Shown here in pieces: positions 10,973-23,340 of a stretch of 64,000 nt of DNA (within the stretch, counting starts at the first letter, position 1; the number at the start of each line of letters is the position of its first letter). The notes under the pieces are model-generated. The model worked only from the letters and a program-made list of their open reading frames with translations. It was not told the origin of the DNA and searched no databases. This stretch comes from Daphnia carinata (Eukaryota; Arthropoda; Branchiopoda; Diplostraca; Daphniidae). The stretch covers positions 992,001 through 1,056,000 of the forward strand of contig NC_081340.1 of assembly GCF_022539665.2 (NCBI RefSeq), given 5' to 3'. Both the position numbers and the translations under genes were made by a program.

Positions 10973-13900
10973 TCAACCGGAAATCCCAGAGAATTCCTTG
11001 GCGTCCGTTAAGGATGTAAGCGAGGAGCGGAAAAGAAGAACACCTTCGTCGGAAATAGTACTAGTACCATGAGTATTCAGATGTTCACTGTCAGAAGGAA
11101 CAGTTTCCATGGTGGCAGGAACTTGAAGTGCGGAGGCACCATCCAGCTAAGGAAAAATATGAAAAATTATTTCAAAACATGCTAACCCCCAAAACACACA
11201 CACACAAGTGAATTACAGATTATTCGGCAAATGCAGAAAGTACGTTAACTAAAACAGACTCACAGTGAAGTTGTCGAGAAGTACAGTCGGAGGATTCGGC
11301 AATGTGACATTAACAGTTGAAATCTCACTGCGAACAGGTTGGACATTGTTTTGTCGAACTACTGGCTGATCCTGAAGCTGCTCACTTTGATCTTGTGCCT
11401 CCTGCTGGTGGTGTTCGATTGATGTTCTTTCGTGAATTTTTCTGTGTTTATAGTAGTTCGCACGGACACGAAAGGCCTTTCCGCACGTAGGACAAACGTG
11501 ATTTTTTTCTCCAGTGTGAAGAGTACTATGAATCTAGTGAAAATTTAAGTTGTGTTTCAAGAAAGGTTTGCTACTATCATAAAACGGAAACGAAACAAAA
11601 TACGATTATAGATTGTGTATGTGTTGACTACGATCAAGCGAATTTTATTCTAGACCTGTAATGTACCCTACCTTTAAATCTTTCAAAGTTTTAAAGGCTT
11701 TTCCACAAATTTCGCAAGCGAAATTTCGTACTGTGTTGTGTACGTAACTCATATGACTCGTTCGTTGCTTGTTGGTCCGAAAAGTTTTGTTGCATTCGTG
11801 GCAGGCAAACGGGTGTTCGCCAGTGTGAATAGTCATGTGCACTTTTAAGTGGGATCGATGTTTAAACCTACAAAAACAAAACAAAAAAGGATGGGACGAT
11901 CAGCAAATTTCAGCAGATGTCAACCATTTTTCAAATAAGAAGACAAATAAACGTTACATTCCAAAATAGGTTACTACAGAATTAACCAAAGCAAATAGCT
12001 CGAAAATATATTCCTTTGACTAATAAACTAAAGAAACGAAGATCAGAGGAAACTCACGCGGCATTACATACGCTGCACGAATAGGGCCGGATACCCGTAT
12101 GGATTCTGATATGTTGTTCTAAATTCGCTTTGCTTTTCGAGCCTTTGCCTGAAATTTTATTACATTAAGCACACAATTACTTGCAGAATACGAAAGATTC
12201 CAACACCTACCACAATAGGGGCATGAGAAGAGGGGCTCAGTAATGGCATGTCGTTTGACATGTGCATTCAACGTGTAACGGCTCGCGAACGCCGCATCAC
12301 AAATATGACACTTCAGATCACGAATCCCCGAGTGGGATTTAACATGATTTTCCAACGCAGTTTCGGTTTTCACCTGAAGTATTTTGAGTTAAACACCGAC
12401 AATAGTCGAACAAAATTTTAGTGAAAAGATTCAGTGAGTGCTTTGAAACAAAGAAACGGTTACCTTCTTGCCGCAAATATGACACACGTATTCACCTTCA
12501 TTCGCATGTAACGTGTTGCTATGTGTTATTTGTTGAGCCTTGTCAGGGAATCGCGAATCACAATACCTGAAAATAGCATCATTTCTTTTAGCGCTAACTT
12601 GAAAGAACATTTGAGCAGCTATTGCTGTTTTAAATAGTAAAAAAAAAACAAGAAACAAAAAAAATTTAACTAAAAAAATTTAATTTAATTAATATAAACC
12701 GTGCGAAACAACGATTTATCGAGGTTATTATATTGGGAATGTGATACACTTACTTGCATTGGTACGGAAGTGGATTATCTTCGGATGGGTGTTTGTCCAA
12801 GTGCTTTTTTAACTCAAAATTTGTTTTGAATCTTTTCCCACATAGTTCACATGTGAACAAAAATTGCTCGTCCTTGACCAACGAACGGAAAATATATTTA
12901 TGTACGAACAAAACCTTTACCACGACCATATAGAGATCGTGATACCTTGGATCCATGAACAGTCCGTTTGTGAACGCGAACTGTGGTGGCTCTTTTGAAT
13001 GTCTTCCCACACACATCACATTCATGTGGACGTTTATTAGAGTGAACTTGGCGATGGAGCACTAGCTTTGAGTTGTCTTTGAATATTTTCCCACACGTTT
13101 CACAAGGATACCTACGAAAATATGGAATTAAAAAAACTGCTAATCGTTGAGTGACTTATGCATGTTGATTTAAATTGAATACTCAGCTAGGTGTGAAAGG
13201 CGATGGATTCGGTAGTAGTTTACTGATCGGCAAACCTAAAAACAAATATAACTTTTTCATTTCGCACTTTAAATGCAGGCGCACACCCTTATACGCCAAC
13301 ACATATTCGTACACGCAGGAACCACTAGAAACACATAATCCAACACATAACTAAAAAAGGAACAATACCTTGTCACAAAGTTGACAGGGGAAAATGGGAA
13401 CTGAGTCATGAAGGCTCGCATAGTGCTCCTTGACATCTTTTGGACTACCACGAATCTCTTCAGTACAGTACTGACATTTCCAAACCTGGTCCTTTCCCCC
13501 ACCCACCAACATTTCAAAAATTTTGGTATTCTGTCCTTTTTGTATGTATTCTTTAAGTCGCCCTGCTTCCTCATCTTCAAGTTTACGGTTTAACTTTGAT
13601 TCAAGATATTCTAGAGTAAATACGAGTTTTTTTCTTTTCCTTTGAACAGGTGGATCCGATTTTCTGGCATACATTGCTGAGCGCGTCCTTTTACCGATAG
13701 AATACTCCTAATAAATATAAAGCCAACATTACACAGTGTTTTCAATAACAGCTTGTTGAGAAAAACAAACAAACTTTCTCTTCGGCATCTGATGGATCAT
13801 CTGTCAGATTGTCATCATCTGATAGGCAATCAGTTGACTCTGATTCTTCTGACTCTTCTCCAGATAAAATGCAGGTATCCTTAATAGCTGTTTCAAGTAA

Positions 13901-14489
13901 CTTATCAACAGTAAGAATCGTTGTTGATGGAGAGCTGGTAACAGTACTGGTTTCACTTTCCTTCAGTGTGACAGCAGCTACAGTGTTTTGAGTTGGAGGG
14001 ATGATAAGAGCTTGATCTTCAATAATTCCTTCATTATGAAAATGAACACCATGCTGAATTGCCAGTAACTTTTGGGCATCCTGACAATTATTGTAAAAAC
14101 TTTCGAGTTCTTCAACTTTAGTTGTGCAAGATTGGCAAAGTGTGGTAGGTAACTTGTCAGAGTCTTCAATCTTGATGTCGAGGAATCTGAATTATTTGGA
14201 TATCAAAGTAATGTCAAAGGCAAAGCTATTTCTGCTTAACTAGCAAAATATTGAAGGCAGCTACCTACGAATTGTGGAAACCAAAGGATTTTCCCCACTT
14301 TCTGAAAAAAGATGCAAATATACAGGGTTGTACATCTGAATTCCACATAGCCTGCTAGACAAGTATAGGGATAGACAAACCATTTCAACATTAAAGCTAG
14401 AAAAGAGGATCAATTAACCTGCAAGTCCAGATCGATGTCGGATCAGCTGGATTAATTCCATCGCCTTGGTTTACCAACAACACGTACAT
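10973..14489 (-). CDS. ZAD-domain C2H2 zinc-finger protein (13 exons, 747 aa)
   Basis: Exons on the minus strand: 14489-14419, 14351-14265, 14186-13775, 13707-13369, 13235-13183, 13111-12946, 12872-12754, 12566-12464, 12373-12211, 12148-12058, 11867-11672, 11533-11264, 11146-10973. All introns are GT-AG, the phases agree, and the sum is 748 codons with stop. The N-terminus is a ZAD (zinc-finger-associated, dimerising) domain: CRLC at residues 23-26 and CQSC at 70-73, preceded by LP. An acidic S/E/D linker (about residues 150-190) follows, then 13 C2H2 fingers (about residues 262-640) with CX2CX12HX3-4H spacing, and a Q-rich tail. Most fingers are split by introns. ZAD-ZNF proteins are arthropod DNA-binding regulators; many act on chromatin architecture, but the target here cannot be told. 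No specific orthologue recognised. Confidence 0.9.
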
Positions 14490-14710
14490 TTTACGAATAC
14501 TATTTTGGTAGTATAAAACCTACTCAGGTATCCCTATTCGAAAATATCTCAGAGGACGTCTACACCTCTACACCATGCGCCAAGCTTGGTTTTGGTGTCC
14601 AAAATGGCGTCGATGCGATGTTTCCTACTTTGTGCGGAAGTGGAGATACACTGTTGCCATTTTCAGAATTTTTTTTTAGCAATATTAGCAGACGAGTTTT
14701 ATTCGCTGTG
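14490..14710. other. Promoter side of the ZAD gene with a partial repeat
   Basis: This interval lies upstream of the ZAD gene start. At about 14647-14702 it contains a second, partial copy of the outer end of the neighbouring foldback (ACACTGTTGCCATTTTCAG motif, again at 14733), so the foldback end is duplicated here. No coding region is supported. Confidence 0.5.
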
Positions 14711-15574
14711 TGTTTCTTATTGGACTACACTGTTGCCATTTTCAGATTTTTTTTTCAATATTAGCAGACGAGTTTTATTTTTTTTTTTCATTTTTCTTGT
14801 TTTTTTGCTTACCTTTCAAAAAGAGCAGTTTAATTGTAATTTTAAGAATAGATGTTTAAACAGTGCTGAAGACACTGAAATTGGTTTAGCAGATAAAAAT
14901 CCTACTGAAAATATGTTAGGAAATTAATGCAGTTGCGCTTCGATGCTTTTTGAAAACGACAATTAATTATTGTGAAAGTTCCAATGTCACAATCTACTAG
15001 AAAGTCATAGCAGTGAAAGTTTTGGTAAGTGGATTCAATATAATTTTGTACTTCATTAATTATTCTTGTTTGGTTTTGAAGGTTTCCCTTGCACTTCTTC
15101 TTTACGTTAGGTACAGGACCTCAATATTAAGGTAAAGTGAAAATCATCTTACTTATACTATTGTTATAACAAATACATTGCTTCTAGGTATGTGGAGTCA
15201 TACAGTTCCCACTCCTGGCTTTCTTTGCGTGTCAAAATCTGCAGAGAGAGCTTAGTGAATTTTAAGAATAGCAAATCAAACGTGTATTGGCTGGTAATGT
15301 CAGAACTTAACGTATTCAAATTTTTATTATATAGTATTGCCTTTCTGTAGGAAGTTAAACTGGAAAACCACCTGAAAAGAAATTTAAGCAAATTAAGCAA
15401 CCAACGTAGAGGAAGACAACAAAACAACTGATGCAGCCAGAATCGCAGTCCAATTTGCTTTGGAAAATGCATAAAGAAACGTAAAGGACTAAAACTAATT
15501 GAAAACCAGGAATCTCATTTTACTTACTTTTATTTTTGTTTATTTCTTTTCTTTCTTACATTTTCCCATTAGGT

Positions 15575-16147
15575 GTAAAGAAAAAAGACATGGGTAGGCA
15601 CCTTAAAAAGCTAGAAAGGACCAAATAAAAAAAGATAAACAAGACCAAGAAAAAAGTTCTTGGAAAAATACATCCTGTCTTGATTTTTAACTGGTAAAGG
15701 CAACTGCTTCAGCAATAGAAACACTTAAGGCTGCCGAAACAAACTCTATGGAATTATTTCAAGATGGGGAGATTGAACCAACAAGCCAGTCTTAAGTTGA
15801 AATCGAAACCCGGTAACTTTATTTCTTTTCACTTTTTTTTTGTTTCTGTTTTATAATTATATCTTTCTGTCTCTTGGGTGTAACGAAAAAAGACAGAGAA
15901 TATCATCTGTAAAAGTTATGAAAAATACAAAAAAAAGATAAAGATGTCTAAAACTGGAAAAGATGAAGGAAAAAACTTACCTTATAATAGTTCCTCTTCT
16001 AATTGTGAACTTGTAAGAAAAACTGATGCTCGTTTAGAAGTAATCGAAGCTGCCGAAACAAATTCTATGGAATTATTTCAAGAAATAGAGAACGTTATTT
16101 GGTTGTTAGTTATTTGTTTGGTTGGTTGTAAACAATTGTTAGTTTGA
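15575..16147 (+). pseudogene. Unrecognised exon-like blocks in the left foldback arm
   Basis: Two paralogous blocks follow each other (15575-15795 and about 15880-16095). Each starts after a TTAG-like acceptor with a lysine-rich stretch and ends with a form of AETNSMELFQ. The second contains LPYNSSSSNCELV. Both have stops. No domain was recognised. The same pair occurs in the right arm, so the duplication is older than, or was copied with, the inversion. Confidence 0.4.
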
Positions 16148-18290
16148 AAAACAATTCTTTGATGCCTAGTGCAAGTAGACCATATGTTTGCCTTTTTTTA
16201 CTATGCTCGAATTTGCAGTCACATTTCATCAAGGTACATAAAAATACAATATCGCCGTAAAGGCTATGAAAATTCAAACCAAACGACTTAATTCAACTCT
16301 TATTTAGCAAGTGTACTGATGCGCGAGCGACGGTAAGTTGTTGGTGAATTACGCGTGCTTTACTAGTTAATGTATTCAAGGCTGTGAAAAATCATTTTAC
16401 CTCTCATGATATAGAATCGCCTGCTCGAAAAATTAAGCCATAGATTTTTAAACTAGCCAGCAATCAGTTTTTGCCTAAATCCCTGAAACCAGTTTAGAAA
16501 AGGATGGAGATAAAAGCTTTAATGACTGAACAGCAATTGGTACTAGTCAAATAAAAATAAAATAAGGTAAAAAGCACAAAAGTTAGGGCAGAAATTTTAG
16601 ATTTCATGTAATTATTATTATTGTTATTATGTTATTCTGTTATTTACTTACCAACTTTACCATCTATTGAATTCAAATAATAAAACGATCTGCTCTTTTC
16701 AGCAAGTATAGCACAATTGCAATATTTCCCGATTTATCATCTACATTTAGTAGACGTCTATGTCAACATATCGTCAAACATTTAAATTTGCCGCCATTAA
16801 AAAATGGCCACCAGCTACTAGCAGCTGATTAGGCGTTATTTTTATGAGTTTTTTCCAGTAAATACCCTGAATAAAATCGAAAATAATGCATCACTAGATG
16901 CACTGATTCACGAGGTGTCTAACAATCATAACTTTATGGTGAAATTCTAAAGATAAGCACTCAAACGATGAAGCCAAAGTTTCGTTGTTTTAGACTTATT
17001 CCCCTTCCCCCAAATTCAGGCAAAAATTTAAAAGATTTATTGTTAATTCATTTTTGGCCAAAACTTAAAAATCTTACAGAAGTTGATAGCTCTTAAACAG
17101 GTCTATATGTATAATTAACATTTGAACAACGAAAATAATAAATAAAAAACTTCGAAAACAACTTCTAGTTTTTCGATTTCCCACTTAGGTCGAGTACTGC
17201 GCTGAACCGAAAAACCAAAAAAGTAGAAACTCTTGTTTAAAATTTTTTAAATACATGTTTCTTTTTAAAATTTTATAGAAATCGATAGGTCTTGTCAAAA
17301 GGAACCCTTTTCCATAAATCTTTTTTCGATGTGACCAACAGAAAAATCACAATTAATTTTTATTATTTTACACTAAATATTGGGGGAAGGGGAATAAGTC
17401 AAAAACAACGAAATTTTGACTTAACCGTTTGGGTGATTATCTTTAGAATTTCTGCATAAAGTTATGATTTTTAGAAACATCGTGAACCAGTGCATCTAGT
17501 GGTGCATTATTTTCAATTATATTTAGCGTATTTACTGGAAAAAACTCATAATAATAAACGCCTAATCAGGTGGTAGTAGCTGGCGGCCATTTTTTAATGG
17601 CGGGAAATTTAAATGTTTGGCGATGTGTTGACATAGACGTCTACTTAATGTAGATGATAAAATGGGAAACATTGGAATTGTGCTATGTCTGTTCAAAACA
17701 GCAGATCCTTTTAATTATTAAATTTAATAGATGGTAAAGTTGGGAGGTAAAGAACAGAATAACATAATAATAATAATAGTAAAGAATATGAAATCTAACA
17801 TTTGTGTCTCAATTTTTTTGCCTTTAACCTTATCTTATTTCTATATGACTTAGTCACCAATTACTGTTCAATCAGTAAGGCTTTTATCTCCATCCTTTTC
17901 CAACCTGGTTTCAAAAATGGAAGCAAAAACTGATTGCTAGCTAGTTTAAAAATCTATGGCTTAACTTTTCGATTAGGCGATGCTATATCATAAGACGTAA
18001 GGTGATTGTTCACAGCCTTGAATACATTAACTAGTAAAGCACGCGTAGTTCACCAACAACTTAACGTCGCTCGCTCATCAGTACACTGGCTAAAATAAGA
18101 GTTGAAATTAATCGTTTTCGTTTGAATTTTTATAGTCTTTACGAAGATATGGTATTTTTAAGTACCTTGATACAATGTGACTACAAAGTCGAGTATAGTA
18201 AACAAAAACAATTATGAAACAAAGGATCAAAAAAAGGCAAGTATAAGGTCTTCTGGCACTAGGGATCTATGAATTGTTTTTCTAATCTAA

Positions 18291-18851
18291 CTATTGTTTA
18301 AAGCCAAACCAACAAATAGCAATAATCTTCTTTTGGAATATTGGTCCGTTCCCTATTTCTTGAAATAGTTCCATACAATTTGTTTCGGCAGGTTCCATTA
18401 TTTCCAAATGAGCATCAGTTCCACTTACAAGTTCACAATTAGAAGAGGAACTATTATAAGGTAAGTTTTTTTCTTCATCTTTTTTAGTTTTAGAGACATC
18501 TTTTTCTTTTTTTGTAGGTTTCATTACTTTTACAGATGGTTTCTATTTTTTCTTTCTTGACACCTAAGAGAAAGAAAGATATAATTAAAAACGGAAACAA
18601 AACAAAGAGAAAGAAACAAGTTACAGGGTTTCGATTAATGTCAGCCTTCCTTTTTTCTCTTCTGACTTATCCACATCAATTTGCACTACATATGACGATG
18701 CCTCAGGTGTGGCGTTGTCTTCTTCATTGCAGGTTACTTCATTCTCTTGAATTTTTTGTACGTGTGGTTTTCTTGAATAACTTTCTACATCATGGATCAA
18801 AATTTCGGAATGTTCGGTAAGTTTGTTTAAAATTTCTGCTAAAGAGTTCAC
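18291..18851 (-). pseudogene. Unrecognised exon-like blocks in the right foldback arm
   Basis: The block 18524-18291 mirrors the left-arm block 15944-16147 (LPYNSSSSNCELV, then AETNCMELFQEIG). A further open block at 18851-18621 (MNSLAEILNKLTEHSEIL...) is acidic and has no evident left-arm partner, so the left arm may have lost it. Function unknown; possibly a captured or element-encoded protein. Confidence 0.4.
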
Positions 18852-20104
18852 AGGTAGCGAATGGTAAGCTCGTTACTTGCTAATGAAAAAGAAAATATAA
18901 ACATTATTACTTCAGACACTAGAGCACAAGCAATTCTTTTCTCATTTTCAAGAAATGCTTATCGATTTTCCTGAACCACACCAACAAATAACAATAACTT
19001 ACAACTGGCATATTGGTTCAATCTCTCCATGTTGAAATAATTACACAGAGTTTCTTTCGGCAGCCTTTGGTGATTCTAGGGCTGAAGCAGTTTCCCTTAC
19101 CAGCTCAAAATCAAGAGAGAAACCGTTTTTCCAAGATTTTTTTTCTTGGTCTTGTTTATCTTTTTAAATTTGGTCCTTTCTAGCTTTTTAAGGTGCCTCC
19201 CCATGTCCTTTTCATTTACACCTAATGGGAAAATGTAAGAATGAAAAGAAATAAACAAAAATAAAAGTAAGTAAAATGAGATTACTGGTTTTCAATTAGT
19301 TTTAGTCCTTTATGTTTCTTTATGCCTTTTCCAAAGCAAATTGGACTGCGATTCTGGCTGCATCAGTTGTTTTGTTGTCTTCCACTACGCTGATTGCCTA
19401 ATTTGCTTAAATTTCTTTTCAGGTGGTTTTCCAGTTTAACTTCCTACAGAAGGGCAATAAAAAAAATAAGGCATAATAAAAATTTGAATATGTAAAGCTC
19501 TGACATTACCAACCAATACACGTTTGCTTTGTTATTCTTAAAATTGCCTAAGCTCTCTCTGCAGATTTTGTCACACAAAGAAAGCCAGGAGTGGGAACTG
19601 TATGACTCCACATACCTAGAAGCAATGTATTTGTTTTAGCAATAGTATACGTAAGATGATTTTCACTGTACCTTCATATTGAGGTCCTGTACCTAACGTA
19701 AAGAAGAAGTGCAAGGAAAACCTTCAAAACCAAACAAGAATAATTAATGAAGTACTAAATTATATTGAATCCACTTACCAAAACTTTCACTGCTATGACT
19801 TTCTAGGAGATTGTGACATTGGAACTTTCACAATTTCTAATTGTCGTTTTCAAAAAACATTGAAGCACAACTGAATTAGTTTTCCTAACATATTTTCAGT
19901 AGGATTTTTATCTGCTAAATCAATTTCAGTGTCTTCAGCACTGTTTAAACATCTATTCTTAAAATTACAATTAAACTATCCTTTTTGAAAGGTAAACAAA
20001 CAAATAAAATAAAAAAAAAATAAAATTCGTCTGCTAATATTGAAAAAAAATCTGAAAATGGCAACAGTGTAGTCCCATAAGAAACACACATGAATTCGAA
20101 TGCA

Positions 20105-20653
20105 ACATGGTCTCCGCAGTTTGACCGTTCGTCAGCGGCACGTTCTTGCGTTGTGATTGGCTCTCCAACTGTGATGCCAGTTTCAAATTTCAAAAATTAC
20201 CCACAAAATTACTTTAAAAATTACCCTGTTGTTTATTCTACCAATAAAAATTAGGAAAACTGAGCGACAGTGAGCGACTGAATTATGGATTCAAGACCAA
20301 ATATTATTCTTCCATACCCAGCATTAGCCTATTAAGCTCTTTCAAACCTTTTCTGTAGATCCCCCTCTCTGAAATTTCTTTATTTTTTCTTGCCGCTCAC
20401 TGTCGCTCAGTTTTCCTTATTTTTATTGGTAGAATAAACAACAGGGTAATTTTTAAAGAAATATTGTGGGTAATTTTTGAAATTTGAAACAATGCAGACG
20501 ACACTACACAGACGACACATGAACAGCTGAATTGCTGCTTTCATTCGGTGGGGGGTGGCTACTGGCATCACAGTTGGAGAGCCAATCACAACGCAAGAAT
20601 CGTGTGGCGCTGGGAACCCGAACGGTCGAGTCAACTCGGGGAGACCATGTTGA
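20105..20653. repeat. Second foldback, about 550 bp
   Basis: 20105-20278 is repeated in reverse complement at 20398-20653, around a unique centre of about 120 bp. Anchors: TGTGATTGGCTCTCCAACTG (20151-20170) and its complement near 20570-20590; CAGGGTAATTTTTAAAG near 20440 and in reverse near 20210. The right arm carries about 70 extra bases. It abuts the right end of the 5.4-kb foldback. Confidence 0.75.
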
Positions 20654-20931
20654 ACCAATGTGGCAGGCGGCTAATTTGAATATGGGCAAGGAAAGTCGGA
20701 CATTTCGACAGATAAAAACACACAACGAAAGTTCTGTGACTCGGAGGGCGATGAAAACTCGGAGAATCAAAAGGGGTTGATTTTCTGGAATTTTTTGCTG
20801 ATAAATACTTTCCAGGGAACCTGTTAGTTAATTATCGAATCTTATCCTGCAAAATACCCAGCCTCAGTTTACCAGTTGTTCTCAGTAGTTCTATATGTGT
20901 TTTCTTCTTCTCTTTGAGTAAGAATGTGCAA
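20654..20931. other. Short non-coding interval
   Basis: Nothing beyond short chance open frames is seen. Confidence 0.5.
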
Positions 20932-21495
20932 ATGCCTCCTAAATGTAGTGCCGTTAACTGCAATTCGAAGAGAACTGATCAACCAGTTTCATTTTGTAAG
21001 TTTCCTAAGGATGCTCTGCGACCAGACTTGCCGCGATCGCGATCAAAAATTGATCGCCGATCCGATCTTTTGAGAAAGATCGGAGATCAGATCGGCGATC
21101 CCAAAAAATTGATCGCGATCCGATCATTTTTAGCGAACAAACTTTTCGCCATCTAGCGGTAAATTTTGCAGTCGCATGGCTCTTTTCACTACTATTTTTG
21201 CGAACGCCAATTGAGGGAAACTGTTTAGGATTCACCCTCAATGGCCGCCAGTGACTGCCGCTGTGACAGCCAATGCAACAATCGTTAGACGGTGTGAATT
21301 TTAAGCGTTAGATGGCGCACAAAAATGATCGGTAAAAATGATCGGCAAAATTTGATCGCCGGATCGGATCGGGCGATCCGATCAAACTGCAAAAGATCGG
21401 ATCGGAGATCGAGATCGGAAAATTGATCGGCGCGGCAAGTCTGTCTGCGACTAATTATCTTACTGAAACATTGGGCGCCTAGCTTTAAGCCTTAA
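20932..21495 (+). pseudogene. THAP-like zinc-finger fragment split by a MITE
   Basis: From the ATG at 20932 the frame reads MPPKCSAVNCNSKR and then SFCKFPKD, the start of a THAP (C2CH) DNA-binding domain: a C-X4-C pair right after the start, then a FPxD-type segment. At 21023 the frame is cut by a 421-bp MITE. After removing the MITE and one target-site copy the frame stays open for 14 more codons, including a tryptophan, and then meets TAA (21493-21495). It could be a remnant of a THAP gene or of a P-element-type transposase. A GTAAGT inside the frame leaves open that an intron was present. Confidence 0.5.
21023..21443. mobile_element. hAT-type MITE rich in GATCGG repeats
   Basis: Terminal inverted repeats CAGACTTGCCGCG / CGCGGCAAGTCTG flank 421 bp. 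The flanking 8-bp target-site duplication TCTGCGAC is perfect (21015-21022 and 21444-21451). An 8-bp duplication and a CAG start are typical of hAT elements. Both subterminal regions are packed with GATCGG/CCGATC motifs. No transposase is encoded. Confidence 0.85.
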
Positions 21496-22415
21496 AAAAC
21501 TTCTGTTCTAACTCCACTTTGGTTCCGCTTTCTTAACTTGGAAAACCATACTGGCTTTTCTTTGGCGAAATGGAATATATTAGCTAATAGTAAACTTAAT
21601 TCGATAGTTTTATATGCACATATCGATACGGATGGACCCCAAGACCAGCATGAAGAGGAACCGAAAATTGTTAATTACCTCGTCAAATTTGTTGTTAGCA
21701 GATTTTCAAAATAAGATGTTTATCTTACATCAAATTATTCAGTCAAAATATGTCTGAAGAAACTTTTAATCGTTACCAGTTAAATAAATTATGTTATAGA
21801 CCAATCTGTAAAACTAATTTCATTGAGAGTTTACTTTTAGTCATAAAACTTTCTTTTGTGTGTTATTATCTGGCGTATTGTATAACTCTCCGTGACCAAT
21901 TCAAATCAGTCGCCTTTAACAATGCCTGCTTGCAGGGAATCTGCCTGCTAATGAGAAAGGGAGGGAATTAGCCGCTAGATGGAGTGCCGAAATCTGTCAT
22001 GGCGGCTTTTCCTATTCCGTGTCCCATCTCCTTATCTCTGTTTTCCCTACTGAAGCAATGCCTCGCCCACCGGCTTTTGTGATTTTGCTTTACTTAAAAG
22101 AATTTTATTTCTAAAGTAGGAAATTAAAAATTGGAGTCACGTATAATTCTCATTTGAAGAACTATACGCTTATCTTTTTCTGTGTTAATTCTGAAAAAAG
22201 AGAGCCGAATTACATACTTTATTAAAAAACTCTACAGTTGAGCAAACAATTGAAATAAGTTAGACGAACTGCAAAAGGGACGAAAATAATTAATATTCAT
22301 TAACATAGTTCTTCCATAAAATTCCAAGGGAAAAGGTTTAGCTTACGGTAAACCGTTTTCCATCCCTCTCCAACGGGTCTCCTATGTAGGTGACACACCT
22401 CATGGGGAGGTTGGC
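21496..22415. other. Interval without recognisable features
   Basis: AT-rich DNA with no supported coding region, RNA gene or repeat boundary. Confidence 0.5.
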
Positions 22416-23340
22416 GGTGAAATAGGACTGAAACGAAATAGAACTAAATAGGACTGAAAATTTCCAGTCCTATTTCTACTGGAGAAATAGGACTGGAAGA
22501 AATAGGACTGACTTTTAAAAACTTTTAGGACAATCTTATTTCTCCTCGGCGTCAGTCCCATTTCTCCTTAGGAATTGTTCTATTTCATTTACCTTGTTCC
22601 AAGGGGAACGATGAGCCTCCAATTCGGTAGACAATGTATTGCATAAGAGCGCCGGCTTATATCCATTTCTCTTTTTCAAAAACCGATGGCGTTTACTCAT
22701 TATTTAAATGGTTCACAAATGTTTTATCTCTTATCCTGTTTTTATTTTAATTGCTGGGGAACATGAATTATTTTGAATCTAATAGAGTTCATTTAATAAA
22801 ATATTATTAGAGCAAAATCAGATATGTAAGAGCTGTATATAACGAAAGATGTATGAAATAGTAAAACCTTAGTTCAATTGGAAAAGTTGGTTATGACCAC
22901 ATAATGTGCGATATAAATAATAAATATTTCTGTAGTATGTCTAATAGTAGTTTGTTAAATGAACTCTATTAAATACAATAAAATTCATGTTCTCCTGTAA
23001 TTTAAATTAAAATAGGATAAGAAAAAAGAGTTTTGTGAAACATTTATCTAATGAGTTAACACCATCGGTTTTTTAAAAAGGGAAATGGATATAAGCCGCC
23101 GCTCTTACGTAATACATTGTCTACTGGATTGGAGGCTCATCGTTCCCCTTAGAACAAGGTAAATGAAATAGGACTATTTCTAAGGAGAAATAGGACTGAT
23201 GCAGAGGAGAAATAGGACTGTCCTAAAAGTTTTTAAAAAACCGGTCCTATTTCTCCCAGTCCTATTTCTCCGGTAGAAATAGGACTGGAAATTTTCAGTC
23301 CTATTTCTCCAGTCCTATTTCGTTTCAGTCCTATTTCACC
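22416..23340. mobile_element. Foldback element with repeated AGTCCTATTTCTCC motifs
   Basis: A 925-bp block whose ends mirror each other: it starts GGTGAAATAGGACTG and ends CAGTCCTATTTCACC. The inverted arms are about 380-400 bp (to about 22800 and from about 22950). The outer 200 bp of both arms consist largely of short direct and inverted copies of CCTATTTCTCC. No coding capacity and no clear target-site duplication (flanks TTGGC and GGCTA). Confidence 0.75.

Larger units (their letters stand above)
14711..20090. mobile_element. 5.4-kb foldback: two 2.3-2.7 kb inverted arms
   Basis: The left arm (about 14711-17022) is repeated in reverse complement as the right arm (about 17388-20090), with a unique centre of about 365 bp. 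Anchors: GCAGATAAAAATCCTACTG near 14890 and in reverse near 19905; ACTTATTCCCCTTCCCCCAA near 17000 and in reverse near 17390. Where compared by eye the arms are about nine-tenths identical, with indels. Each arm holds short coding-like blocks with splice-like borders (see separate entries), all broken by stops. No transposase motif was recognised and no target-site duplication was found. It may be a foldback transposon or an inverted duplication of one element. Confidence 0.75.
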
